Source of the DNA: Brooklawnia sp050943675
GTDB lineage: Bacteria; Actinomycetota; Actinomycetes; Propionibacteriales; Propionibacteriaceae
Assembly (NCBI GenBank): GCA_050943675.1
Contig: JBMNPP010000002.1
Coordinates: 1 to 43,543 of the forward strand
Length of the DNA: 43,543 nucleotides
Direction: 5' to 3'
Below, piece after piece: positions 14,286-22,883 of the stretch. A program made the translations under genes and the position numbers. Below the pieces are notes generated by a model that saw nothing but the letters and a program-made list of their open reading frames with translations, searched no databases and was not told the origin of the DNA. Within the stretch, counting starts at the first letter, position 1. Each line of letters opens with the position of its first letter.

Positions 14286-16739
14286 TCAGCTCTCTTGTGC
14301 CCGCACCCGCTGAAGGGCTGTCAACAGAGCATCAGTTGTCGAGCGATCCCGGACGGCCAACCGCAACCAGGTAGGTCCCAGGCCAGGGAAGGTATCGCAT
14401 CGGCGTACCGCAAAACCATGGTCGGCCAGGGGCAGATGTAACGAGTCAGGCCCAACAGGTGCGGTGTCGATCAGGACGAACGGGGTTTGGGGATTGCCCA
14501 ATACCTCGAAGCCGGCTTCTTCAAGGCGTGTTGCGAGGTATTCGCGATCGGCCTCCACTTGCCTGGTGACCCTGGCCTGTTCAAGAGCTGCCTCAGCACT
14601 GCTGATGGCGCAGATGGCGTCCAGGGCAGGTGTCGAGACCGCCCATGGCTCTTGCTGGGCTCTGAGCTCGGATATCAGTTCAGCGTCCCCCGCGATGAAG
14701 CCAGTGCGCAGCCCCGCGATACCCCACAACTTGGTCAGTGACCTGATGACGATGAAGCCTTCCAGGTCGGCCTCACCCGAGGTACCGGGCTTGAGCAGCG
14801 ATTCCGGTTCGCTGTCAACGAAATCCATGAACGCCTCGTCGACAACCACGATGCGTCCCGGGCGCCTCAACCGCCGGATCTCGCTGGCCGGGTGCAGCAC
14901 TCCAGTCGGGTTGGTCGGGTTGCCGATAACGACCAGATTGATGTCGTCGCTGACGCGTGCGGCCTCCAGCTGGAAACCCTCGTCACGTCGTAATACCAGA
15001 CGCCGCACGTCATGGCGGGCGGTCCGCCAGGCCACTTCGGGTTCGGTGAACTGGGGGTGAATGATGGCGACCTTCCGGTCGGGGAAGCTGCGGGCGATCA
15101 GGGTGAACGCCTCGGCAGCCCCAGCGCAAGTGAGTAACTGTCTGGTTGACAGGTGGTGCCGGGCCGCTAGCGCCTGTTCAGCCGGGGCCGGGTCCGGGTA
15201 GGCCTGCCAGCGTTCAGGCGCAGCGGCCACCTGCCGCAGTAGCCAATCGGGTGCGTTGTGCACATTGACGGCCAGGTCGGTAAGACCCGGACGGGCCTGT
15301 GCATCGCCGTGGTGACGCAGGTCTGGTTCGGGTGTTGGCTTCACGCCTGAAGCCGGTGCCCACCGCGTCCCCGCAGCGGCGAAATCTGCCGCAGCCTGAG
15401 CGAAGCGCTGCGCCAATTGCGGGTAGCCCGCCCAATGAATGTGCTGGTAGGAGGCGAGCAGGCTTGGACCGGCCAGGCCGTCGAGACCGTTTTCCGAACG
15501 GAAGGCCGGGCTCAGGGCCCCTGCGGGCGTACCAGTAGAGGGCATGGTTGTGGTTCGGTGGAACTCGTGCGATCGATAGGCTTCATCCGGCTTGGTGATG
15601 ACGGAGTCGGCCGGCACTCGCAGCGATCGATAACCAAGGGTCAGCCGTGCAGACATCTGGGCGTCCAGTGGCAGCACATTCGCCATGTCCATCCCGTCGA
15701 GGCTTCGGCACAGGTACAACAGTCCGGCGCACTCGGCCACGGTTGGCAACCCCGCCTCGACACCAGCACGGATGTCAGCCAGGAGCGGCCGGTTGGCCGC
15801 CAACTCCTCGGCATGGACCTCTGGGAAACCCCCACCGAGATACAGTGCAGCGGACCCGGCAGGCAACTGCGCATCGCAAAGCGGGTCGAACTCGACCACC
15901 TCACAGCCAGCTGCGCTCAGCAGTTCGGTGGTCTCGGCGTATCTGAACGTGAAAGCCCGTCCCGCAGCGACAGCGACCCGCGGGCGTCCCTCAACCTGTT
16001 CGACTTGTGGCACCCAGGGGTCAACCCCGAGCGGTTTGGCCTGTTGCGCGATCTCCAGGACTGCGTCGAGGTCGACATGCCGGTTCACCAGCTCGGCGGC
16101 GGTCCTCACGACAGCCTCAGCCTGGTCGCGCTCGGCCGCAGGCACCAGCCCCAGGTGTCTTGACGGGACGTGGACCTCTGCAGTGCGTGGCACCGCACCC
16201 AGCACCTGGATACCCACCTCGGTGAAGGCATCCCGCAGTTCGGTCACGGCGCGTTGTGAGCCAACTCTGTTCAGGATCACCCCTGCGACTCGGGGAGCTT
16301 GGGGGTGCTTGGCGAGCCCGAGGCAGGTCGCGGCGAGCGTGCGGGAAACCCCGCGTGCATCTGCCACCAGCACCACGGGCGCGGCCAGCAGTTCGGCGAC
16401 GTGCGCTGTTGAACCGAATCCCCGGCGTCCTTCGGTTTGGCCGAGCCGTCCGTCGTACAGACCCATCACGCCCTCGACAACACCAAGATCCGAGCCCTGG
16501 GCACCGTGGGCGAAGAGCGGGGCGATCAGTTCTGTGCCGCACAGCCAGGCGTCCAGATTGCGCCCTGGGCGTCCGGTCGCCAGTTGATGGTAGCCGGGGT
16601 CTATGTAGTCGGGACCCACTTTGAAGGGCGCCACGCCCAGCCCGCGGGCGGACAGCGCGGCCATCAGCCCGATGCTGATTGTGGTCTTGCCGGAACTGGA
16701 GCTGGGGGCGGCCAATACCAGACGTGGTTGGCTCACCAC
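14286..16739 (-). CDS. cobB/cobC: fusion of cobyrinic acid a,c-diamide synthase and threonine-phosphate decarboxylase
   Basis: Two enzymes in one 817-residue chain. Residues 1 to about 460 are CobB/CbiA, the ATP- and glutamine-dependent amidase of the a and c side chains: Walker A APSSSSGKTT (11-20), GPDYIDPGYH, class I amidotransferase Cys337 (AECAGLLYL) and the His pair near 433-435 (YQHIH). Residues about 480-817 are a PLP aminotransferase-fold CobC/CobD, making (R)-1-aminopropan-2-ol phosphate: GNPTNPTG (606-613), VVDEAF, and PLP Lys670 in RSLTKLWGIAGLR. The linker is only about 20 residues. GTG 16739 overlaps the upstream cobQ/cobO stop by 7 nt, so the genes are translationally coupled. 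The product of the second domain is the partner substrate for CbiB, encoded at the end of the hem operon. Confidence 0.93.
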   Translation of the reverse strand: MVSQPRLVLAAPSSSSGKTTISIGLMAALSARGLGVAPFKVGPDYIDPGYHQLATGRPGRNLDAWLCGTELIAPLFAHGAQGSDLGVVEGVMGLYDGRLGQTEGRRGFGSTAHVAELLAAPVVLVADARGVSRTLAATCLGLAKHPQAPRVAGVILNRVGSQRAVTELRDAFTEVGIQVLGAVPRTAEVHVPSRHLGLVPAAERDQAEAVVRTAAELVNRHVDLDAVLEIAQQAKPLGVDPWVPQVEQVEGRPRVAVAAGRAFTFRYAETTELLSAAGCEVVEFDPLCDAQLPAGSAALYLGGGFPEVHAEELAANRPLLADIRAGVEAGLPTVAECAGLLYLCRSLDGMDMANVLPLDAQMSARLTLGYRSLRVPADSVITKPDEAYRSHEFHRTTTMPSTGTPAGALSPAFRSENGLDGLAGPSLLASYQHIHWAGYPQLAQRFAQAAADFAAAGTRWAPASGVKPTPEPDLRHHGDAQARPGLTDLAVNVHNAPDWLLRQVAAAPERWQAYPDPAPAEQALAARHHLSTRQLLTCAGAAEAFTLIARSFPDRKVAIIHPQFTEPEVAWRTARHDVRRLVLRRDEGFQLEAARVSDDINLVVIGNPTNPTGVLHPASEIRRLRRPGRIVVVDEAFMDFVDSEPESLLKPGTSGEADLEGFIVIRSLTKLWGIAGLRTGFIAGDAELISELRAQQEPWAVSTPALDAICAISSAEAALEQARVTRQVEADREYLATRLEEAGFEVLGNPQTPFVLIDTAPVGPDSLHLPLADHGFAVRRCDTFPGLGPTWLRLAVRDRSTTDALLTALQRVRAQES

Positions 16740-18775
16740 TCCACCCCCGGCTGGCCTTTGATACCCAGGTCGATCGGGTGTTTGATGTTTACGACCTCCG
16801 AGACCAGATCGGCGAATTCGATCAGCTTGTCGGGGGCATTGCGGCCGGTAATCACCACATGTTGCGTGCCTGGCCGGTTGGACAGCACTTCGATCACTTC
16901 ATCCACGTCGATCCAGCCTCTTGCCAGTACATGGCAGAACTCATCGAGTACGTAAAGACCGTGCGCCTGAGCAGCCAGGTCCTGACGAACACGCGACCAT
17001 CCCTGACGAGCCAGCTCTGACTGATCGATCTCGCGAGTTGCTCTCTTGCTGGTGCGGCCAGCGCCGAAATTGTGCCATTCGATCGGCCCACCCTGCTTCT
17101 TTTCAGTGTGCACAGTGGCCAGCGCCTGGCCAGCAAACCGCTCTCCGGTGGGCCACTTCGCGGCCTTGATGAACTGGTACACCCCGACCGGGATACCTTG
17201 CGTCCAGGCCCGCATGACCAGCCCCATTGCCGCAGTCGTCTTGCCCTTGCCATCGCCTGTGTACACCATGACAAGCGGATGAGCCCGAGGCAGTTCGATC
17301 GAGGAGACCGGCTGGTTGACCCCTACCCGGGCAAGCTTGACAAGCCGGTCGAGGTCCACATGAGCTTCCACCGCATCGGCGAGGGATTCGATCATCTGCT
17401 CGCGGGCCGCTGCGTAACCTGTTGCGCCCGGATCGGGACGCCAGGGGTTGCCCGTCGCTTCGGCGACCACTGCAAGGAAAGCTGACCGGAACTCGTCGTT
17501 TTCGAGCGAGCCGTGCAGCATCGTGCCGTAGGTGGTGCCGCGCTGCCAGCCATCCAGGAACCCGGTGGCCTGGCCAGTCAGTTCGCAGATGCCATGGTGG
17601 ATCTCATAGCCGTCGACCTTGATCCCGTCCCATTCGTATTGCGCCTGCCGAGTGATCTTCTCGGCACCCATCTGCACCTTGATGGGCAGCACAGCCAGGC
17701 CCGGGACGCGTCCGCTGCGTGATTCCAGGACATCGTCGATGGATTCGCCGAGCATCTCGTAGCCACCACAGATCCCCAGCACCGGCAGCGAGTTGGCATG
17801 GCGGTGCGCAACCACTGCATCAAGGCCCCGATCACGCAGCCACCCCAGGTCGTCCACCGTGGCCCGCGAGCCGGGCAGCACCAGCAGGTCTGCGGTCAGC
17901 GCTTGTTGTGGGTCATCGGTGACCACGACTTCGACACCGGGGGTGTGGACGAGCGCTTCGACATCGGTTGAGTTCGAGATCCGGGGGAATCTGAGCACCG
18001 CCACCCGCAGTACCGGCTGCCCTACTGGAGCCGGGGGGATCTCGGCCTTCCAACGGTCGACCTGGAGTGCGTCCTCGCCATCGAGCCAGACTCCGGGCAG
18101 CCACGGCAGCACACCCAGGTTCTCCAGCCCCGTTCGGGCGGTCAACTCTTCCAGGCCCGGATCCAGCACGGCTTGGTCGCCGCGGAATTTGTTGATGATG
18201 AATCCGGCCAGCAACTCCTGATCATCGGGTCCGACCAGTGCCCAGGTGCCATAAAGGCTGGCAAGCACTCCTCCCCGGTCGATGTCGCCGACCACGACCA
18301 CCGGCAGCCCAACGTGCCTGGCCAGGCCCATGTTCACATAGTCGCCATCGCGAAGATTGATCTCGGCTGGCGAACCCGCTCCTTCGACGACGATGAGTTC
18401 GTGTTGCCCGGCCAGTTCGCGATAGGCAGCGAATGCTGCCTCGGCCAGGTGCCGGCGTCCGGTCGCGTACTCGCCGGCCACGAGCTCGCCGGCCGGCTGG
18501 CCGCGCAAAACAACGAAGGATCGCCGGTCGCTACCCGGCTTCAGCAACACGGGGTTGAGCAGGCTTGATGGCCTCACCCCCGCAGCCAGTGCCTGCAGAT
18601 ACTGGGCGCGACCGATTTCGGCACCATCGGCGCAGACCATCGAGTTGTTCGACATGTTCTGCGCCTTGAACGGTGCCACGTCCACCCCGCGGCGGGCCAG
18701 TGCTCGGCAGATGCCCGTCACGACCGCGGACTTTCCGGCGTCCGATGCGGTGCCAGCGATCAATATGCCCGGCAT
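16733..18775 (-). CDS. cobQ/cobO: fusion of cobyric acid synthase and cob(I)alamin adenosyltransferase
   Basis: A 680-residue two-enzyme chain. Residues 1 to about 490 are CobQ/CbiP: N-terminal nucleotide loop GTASDAGKS (8-16), the MSNNSMV segment (41-47), amidotransferase Cys336 (GICGGYEM) and His421 (MLHGSLEN). Residues about 497-680 are a CobO/BtuR-type adenosyltransferase: P-loop TGDGKGKTT (506-514), YQFIKAAKWPTGE and VLDEFCHVLARGW. CobO adenosylates the corrin before CobQ amidates the remaining four side chains, so the fused activities are consecutive. The start has GAAGGGAA upstream. Only 34 bp separate it from the divergent cobK. Fusion order is unusual because the earlier-acting enzyme is C-terminal. 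Confidence 0.93.
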   Translation of the reverse strand: MPGILIAGTASDAGKSAVVTGICRALARRGVDVAPFKAQNMSNNSMVCADGAEIGRAQYLQALAAGVRPSSLLNPVLLKPGSDRRSFVVLRGQPAGELVAGEYATGRRHLAEAAFAAYRELAGQHELIVVEGAGSPAEINLRDGDYVNMGLARHVGLPVVVVGDIDRGGVLASLYGTWALVGPDDQELLAGFIINKFRGDQAVLDPGLEELTARTGLENLGVLPWLPGVWLDGEDALQVDRWKAEIPPAPVGQPVLRVAVLRFPRISNSTDVEALVHTPGVEVVVTDDPQQALTADLLVLPGSRATVDDLGWLRDRGLDAVVAHRHANSLPVLGICGGYEMLGESIDDVLESRSGRVPGLAVLPIKVQMGAEKITRQAQYEWDGIKVDGYEIHHGICELTGQATGFLDGWQRGTTYGTMLHGSLENDEFRSAFLAVVAEATGNPWRPDPGATGYAAAREQMIESLADAVEAHVDLDRLVKLARVGVNQPVSSIELPRAHPLVMVYTGDGKGKTTAAMGLVMRAWTQGIPVGVYQFIKAAKWPTGERFAGQALATVHTEKKQGGPIEWHNFGAGRTSKRATREIDQSELARQGWSRVRQDLAAQAHGLYVLDEFCHVLARGWIDVDEVIEVLSNRPGTQHVVITGRNAPDKLIEFADLVSEVVNIKHPIDLGIKGQPGVEW

Positions 18776-18797
18776 GATTGTGTTCCCTTCAAGGTCC

Positions 18798-18803
18798 TAA
18801 GGT
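18798..18803 (+). promoter_or_regulatory. -10 element for leaderless cobK
   Basis: TAAGGT lies exactly 6 nt before ATG 18810 inside the 34-bp gap to divergent cobQ/cobO. No good ribosome site precedes cobK. Confidence 0.4.
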
Positions 18804-18809
18804 GATTGC

Positions 18810-19577
18810 ATGCGAGTTCTGTTGCTCGGTGGCACCGCCGACGGCAACCAGTTGGCGGGCGTGTTGGGCGCCGCTGGCCATGAGGTGATCACCTCGGTGG
18901 CCGGCCGCACCACGCAGGCCCGGCAGGCCGCTGATCGCAGGGTTGGCGGTTTTGGTGGCGCAGCCGGGCTGTCCAGTTACCTTCGCAACAACGACATCGA
19001 AGCCGTTGTGGACGCCACACATCCATTCGCCGAACAGATGACGCGCAACGCTGCGCAGGCCTGTGAGTCCTGCGGCGTGCCATTGCTCCGGTTCAACCGG
19101 CCCGGTTGGACTCAGCACCCCAACCACGCCGAGTGGTCGTGGGTGGACGACCACCGGGGTGCAGCTCAGCTCGTCATGTCCAGGTTCCCTGCAGGGCGCG
19201 CCCTGCTGACAGTGGGACGCCAGCCCCTGTCCGCCTACCACGGGTTGCCCAACGTGCTGGCGCGCGTTGCTGAGTGGGCGGGTGGGGCGGTCCCCGCAGG
19301 CTGGTGTGTTCGGCAACAGCGTGGGCCGTTCACGCTCAGCGGCGAGCTCGCCTTGCTGCTCGACGAGCAGATCAGCGTGTTGGTAAGCAAGGATTCTGGC
19401 GGAGCGCACACTGCAGCCAAACTGGAGGCCGCCCATCAGCTGAGGGTCCCGGTGGTCATGGTCCGCCGACCCGCCACCCCACCAGGTGTTGCGGAGGTCG
19501 CAACCCATGCAGGGGTGGTTCGCTGGCTGGAAGTGCAGGGATTCATCCCAGATCCAGCCCCGCGACCGCACCGATGA
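18810..19577 (+). CDS. cobK: precorrin-6A (cobalt-precorrin-6A) reductase
   Basis: NAD(P)H-dependent reduction of the macrocycle of (cobalt-)precorrin-6A. Seen over 255 residues: Rossmann start MRVLLLGGTADGNQLA, the DATHPFAEQMTRNA motif, LTVGRQPL, and SKDSGG near the C-terminus, all typical of CobK/CbiJ. Single gene on the plus strand between minus-strand cob genes. The last 35 bp overlap the 3' end of convergent cobA. Start supported by the leaderless promoter pattern. Confidence 0.92.
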   Translation: MRVLLLGGTADGNQLAGVLGAAGHEVITSVAGRTTQARQAADRRVGGFGGAAGLSSYLRNNDIEAVVDATHPFAEQMTRNAAQACESCGVPLLRFNRPGWTQHPNHAEWSWVDDHRGAAQLVMSRFPAGRALLTVGRQPLSAYHGLPNVLARVAEWAGGAVPAGWCVRQQRGPFTLSGELALLLDEQISVLVSKDSGGAHTAAKLEAAHQLRVPVVMVRRPATPPGVAEVATHAGVVRWLEVQGFIPDPAPRPHR

Positions 19578-20283
19578 TTGTGATGGCCGGGGGTTCCACG
19601 CCCTCGGCTTGCGCGACCTCAGCGATTCTGTCCAGCGGGGCGCGTAGCACCCGCATTTGGGGGGAACCGGCGTTCACCACGATGGCGGCGGCCGTCTGAG
19701 GAGCCATCCGGGCCCCGAGCAGTGCCGCCACGATCTGCGGCAGGTACTTCACGCCCATCAGAATCACCAGCGTCGTCCCCGTTTGCGCCATGGCTGCCCA
19801 GTCGAGGTCGCTGCGCGAATCACCAGGTGGTACGTGGCCGCTCACGATGGTCACACCCTGCGACAGGCCGCGATGGGTCACCGGGATACCGGCCAGGGCC
19901 GGGGCCGCGATCGCCGAGCTCACACCGGGGATCACTTGAACCGGTATTCCGGCCTCAGTGCAGGCCAGGGCCTCTTCACCGCCGCGCCCGAACAGGTAGC
20001 TGTCGCCGCCTTTGAGCCGCAGAACCTTCTTGCCGGCCCGGGCATGGCTGACCAGCAGCGCATTGATCTCTTCCTGCGGAGTCTGCTGGCCTCGCGGGAT
20101 CTTGCCAACATCCACCAGTTCCGCCTCCGGGGATGCTTCAGCGAGCAGCGCTTGCGGGGCGAGCCTGTCGAACAGGATCACATCTGCCAGTTGGACGGCA
20201 CGCAGTCCCGCCACGGTGATCAAATCGGGGTCGCCGGGTCCGCCGCCGACCAGCGTCACGCTGCCTGATGTCAACTCGGTCAT
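19543..20283 (-). CDS. cobA: uroporphyrinogen-III C-methyltransferase (SUMT)
   Basis: SAM-dependent methylation of uroporphyrinogen III at C-2 and C-7 to precorrin-2, the branch point into B12 and siroheme. Seen over 246 residues: GGGPGDPDLITVAG (13-26), the GKIPRGQQTPQEEIN segment, RLKGGDSYLFGRGGEE and VIPGVSSA. It lacks the CysG dehydrogenase/chelatase half, which is found instead fused to CbiX elsewhere in the cluster. ATG 20283 has AGGAG upstream; a longer open frame on this strand is rejected because it runs back across the divergent cbiT start. Confidence 0.93.
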   Translation of the reverse strand: MTELTSGSVTLVGGGPGDPDLITVAGLRAVQLADVILFDRLAPQALLAEASPEAELVDVGKIPRGQQTPQEEINALLVSHARAGKKVLRLKGGDSYLFGRGGEEALACTEAGIPVQVIPGVSSAIAAPALAGIPVTHRGLSQGVTIVSGHVPPGDSRSDLDWAAMAQTGTTLVILMGVKYLPQIVAALLGARMAPQTAAAIVVNAGSPQMRVLRAPLDRIAEVAQAEGVEPPAITIIGAVAGLDLG

Positions 20284-20309
20284 TTGGCTCCTAATCGGTG
20301 GTGGTTCGG

Positions 20310-20315
20310 TAGCCT
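20310..20315 (+). promoter_or_regulatory. -10 element for leaderless cbiT
   Basis: TAGCCT lies 7 nt before GTG 20323. No ribosome site is seen, which helped choose this start over TTG 20284 at the cobA start codon. Confidence 0.4.
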
Positions 20316-20322
20316 CGGGCAG

Positions 20323-20925
20323 GTGACCGAAGCTGCATTGCCGCAATCTGCTGAATTGGCCGCCCTGGGGGATACCCCTGGCCTTCCTGACGAGGTATTC
20401 GACCATGATGGGTTGATCACCAAACGGCACCAGCGAGCGTCCGCCTTTGCGTTCCTGCGGCCAACCGCAGGCCAGCTGTTGTGGGATGTCGGCTCAGGTT
20501 CGGGAGCGATGGCCATCGAATGGTGCCGGGCAGCGCCAGGCACCCGCGCCATCGGCCTGGAACGGGACCCGGAAAGGGCCGCGCGGGCCCGCCGCAATGC
20601 CGAACGCATGACGCCTGGCCAGGTTGAGATCAACGTCGGTGAGGCTGCCGGGAACATCGCCGGGCTGCCCGCACCTGATGCGATCTTCATCGGTGGCGGG
20701 GTGACCGATGGGTTGCTTGATGGCTGTTGGGAGGCACTTGGGCGTGGTGGACGGATTGTCGCGCACGGTGTGACGCTGGAAACCGAGGCACTGCTGGCTG
20801 ACTGGTTTCGGGCGCACGGGGGTTCGCTCACCCGGCTGATGATCGAATCTGCCCAGCCGCTGGGTCGTTTCACGGCCTGGGTCCCCGCTCGCCCGGTCAC
20901 GCAGTGGGCCTGTTCGAAGAAGTAG
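20323..20925 (+). CDS. cbiT: precorrin-8 / cobalt-precorrin-6B C15-methyltransferase (decarboxylating)
   Basis: Methylates C-15 and decarboxylates the C-12 acetate chain. Seen over 200 residues: GLPDEVFDHDGLITK then a class I SAM loop WDVGSGSGAMAIEW, GLERDPERAARARRNAER, and a gene-end typical of the CbiT family. This is the C-terminal half of CobL; the other half, cbiE, is a separate gene about 8 kb away at 28223-28894. The 3' end overlaps convergent cbiO by 29 bp. Confidence 0.9.
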   Translation: MTEAALPQSAELAALGDTPGLPDEVFDHDGLITKRHQRASAFAFLRPTAGQLLWDVGSGSGAMAIEWCRAAPGTRAIGLERDPERAARARRNAERMTPGQVEINVGEAAGNIAGLPAPDAIFIGGGVTDGLLDGCWEALGRGGRIVAHGVTLETEALLADWFRAHGGSLTRLMIESAQPLGRFTAWVPARPVTQWACSKK

Positions 20926-21742
20926 CCTGGGGGTGCTTGCCAGCCCAATCGTTCAGTGCGGCGGCCATTGCCTCCAGGGTGCGAGGCTGGCTGGTCAGAC
21001 CGAGCCGCGCGGCGAGTTCGAGTTGCCAGGGTTGGCGCAGATGCGCCTGGTCCAGTAGCTCGGGGACTGCCAACATCTCGGCAATCGGCCCCTGATGCAC
21101 CAATCCCGCGGCGACCACCGCCGCCTCGTCGGCCCACGACAACGCGAAATCGACCTCATGGGTGGCCAGTGCGATCGTGGTTCCCAAGGCGCTCAGGCGA
21201 TCGAGTACCGTGCGCATCTCTTCCACCCCTTGCGGGTCAAGCCCGGCGGTTGGCTCATCGAGCAACAAGACCTGGGGTCGCATGGCGACAGCACCCGCGA
21301 TTGTGACGCGCTTGCGCTCGCCGAAGCTCAGCTGGTGGGTGGGGCGGTCGGCCAGGTGGCTGATGCCAAGCAACCCCAATGCCTCTTCGACGCGGGCGCG
21401 GGCCTCGGCACTCGAAAGCCCAAGGTTCAAAGGGCCGAAGGCTACGTCCTGCGTCACGTCTGCCGAAAAGAGTTGGTCATCGGGATCCTGCAGCACCAGT
21501 TGGACGCGCCGACGGTGGGCCCTCAGTTCGTCCTTGCGATGCTTCAGCCGGGCGCCATCCAGGGTGATTGCTCCCGACGCCGGTACATGTGCCCCCGAAA
21601 GGCAGCGCAGCAGGGTCGTCTTGCCAGATCCGTTTGCGCCCAGTACAGCCACCCTGCCGCCGCGCGGCAGCAGGCAGGAAGCACCTTGGAGAACGGGTGG
21701 ACCTCCCGGGTAGGCGGCCAGGATCTCATGTGCGCACAACAT
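20897..21742 (-). CDS. cbiO: cobalt ECF transporter ATPase
   Basis: ATP-hydrolysing subunit of the CbiMNQO cobalt importer. Seen over 281 residues: Walker A GANGSGKTT (35-43), Q-loop LQDPDDQLFSADV, ABC signature LSFGERKRV, Walker B LLLDEPTAGLD and the H-loop ATHEVD. ATG 21742 overlaps the cbiQ TGA (TGATG), showing translational coupling; an upstream ATG at 21760 is inside cbiQ and less likely. Last gene of the cbiMNQO operon. Confidence 0.93.
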   Translation of the reverse strand: MLCAHEILAAYPGGPPVLQGASCLLPRGGRVAVLGANGSGKTTLLRCLSGAHVPASGAITLDGARLKHRKDELRAHRRRVQLVLQDPDDQLFSADVTQDVAFGPLNLGLSSAEARARVEEALGLLGISHLADRPTHQLSFGERKRVTIAGAVAMRPQVLLLDEPTAGLDPQGVEEMRTVLDRLSALGTTIALATHEVDFALSWADEAAVVAAGLVHQGPIAEMLAVPELLDQAHLRQPWQLELAARLGLTSQPRTLEAMAAALNDWAGKHPQATSSNRPTA

Positions 21743-22527
21743 CACATGACCACCTTCCATAGTCCGCTGACCAACCAGATACTGGCGAGCAACACCACCG
21801 TGCCACCGATGAACTGTGAACGGGCTGGGCGGTCATCGTCAAGGATGAGCAGGTCACCATCGATGCCGCGGGCCTCCAGCCCGTCGGTGAGCCGTGCGGC
21901 CCGCGACCAGGATCGCACCAGGAGGGTACCGATTGAGGTGGCAACGGTGTTCCATCGACGCATTAGCCGTCCGCGCCCGGCGGGCGCATCACCCAACCGG
22001 GACACCTGGGCAGCGTGCATGGCCAGCGCCACATCGCCCAGTACGAATAGCAGCCGGTAGATCAGTGAGGCCACCTCGACCAGCGCCCCGGGGACACCGC
22101 GCCGGCGAAACCATGCCAGGAGGTCGACCATCGGGGTGGTTGTGGCGAGCAGCAGGACAGACAGCGTGCCAGCCACTGAACGGGCGAACAATTGAAGCGC
22201 GTTGCTTGCTGATTGGGCACCAATGGACAGCGGGCCGAGCGTGAACCAGGTGTCAGCCGGTGGTTGCCCGCCGACCTGGAGTGCCACAGAAACCGAGCCA
22301 ACAAGAATGAAGGCCATCGGAGCGCTGAACCCGATGGCCAGCACCCGAGCGGGGATCCGGGCTGGCCCCAGGGTCAGGGCCACCGCAGCGATCGCCACCA
22401 GCGGCGCGGCCGGCACGCTGGGTGCTGTCAGTGCAGTGATGACCAGCCCGATGCTGAGCAGGAGTTTCTCCCCCGTTCTGATGTGCCGCCAGGGTGCACC
22501 CCAGGCGGCATCATCAAGGGCGATCAT
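21742..22527 (-). CDS. cbiQ: cobalt ECF transporter transmembrane subunit
   Basis: T-component of the cobalt importer, coupling CbiO to CbiM. Seen over 261 residues: several hydrophobic helices and the cytoplasmic SRxARLTDGLEARGIDG region, matching the Ala-Arg-Gly coupling motifs of EcfT proteins. Five bases separate it from cbiN and it overlaps cbiO by one base. Confidence 0.9.
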   Translation of the reverse strand: MIALDDAAWGAPWRHIRTGEKLLLSIGLVITALTAPSVPAAPLVAIAAVALTLGPARIPARVLAIGFSAPMAFILVGSVSVALQVGGQPPADTWFTLGPLSIGAQSASNALQLFARSVAGTLSVLLLATTTPMVDLLAWFRRRGVPGALVEVASLIYRLLFVLGDVALAMHAAQVSRLGDAPAGRGRLMRRWNTVATSIGTLLVRSWSRAARLTDGLEARGIDGDLLILDDDRPARSQFIGGTVVLLASIWLVSGLWKVVM

Positions 22528-22532
22528 TGAGG

Positions 22533-22883
22533 CTAGCCGGTCGGGGTGGGGGCGACAGGTGCAGCCGCAGCGGGTGCAGGCCCACTTGTCGAGCCCAACC
22601 TGCGTCCGCGCAGGTTGCCCATGGCATAGCCGAGCAGCCCTGCACCGATGGCGGCCTGGATGGCGAACAGACCGGATTCGAGCTCACCTGAGCCGGCCTC
22701 GAAGACCGGCGAGAACCAGGGTTCCGCGCCGCCTTCCTCCAGCACCTCGGTGACCACCGAGTCCGTGCCCGCGAAACTCTCCTCATCATCTGAAGCCGGT
22801 CTTGGGGCAAGGAAGAACGAGACAGCAAAGATGGCTACCACGACAGCCAGTAGCACCCAATTGATCCACTTCTTGTCAGACAT
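22533..22883 (-). CDS. cbiN: cobalt transport auxiliary subunit
   Basis: Small two-helix partner of CbiM needed for cobalt loading. Seen over 116 residues: membrane helix at about 9-27, an acidic extracytoplasmic loop with ESFAGTDS and the conserved WFSPVFEAGSGELES stretch, then a second helix (SGLFAIQAAIGAGLLGYAMG). ATG 22883 has GAGGAG upstream and overlaps the cbiM stop by 8 nt. The C-terminal Ala/Pro tail is longer than usual. Confidence 0.9.
   Translation of the reverse strand: MSDKKWINWVLLAVVVAIFAVSFFLAPRPASDDEESFAGTDSVVTEVLEEGGAEPWFSPVFEAGSGELESGLFAIQAAIGAGLLGYAMGNLRGRRLGSTSGPAPAAAAPVAPTPTG

Noticed and set aside
20284..20322. Longer cbiT starting at TTG 20284
   Set aside because: It would begin on the cobA start codon; GTG 20323 has a fitting -10 at 7 nt and the normal family length.
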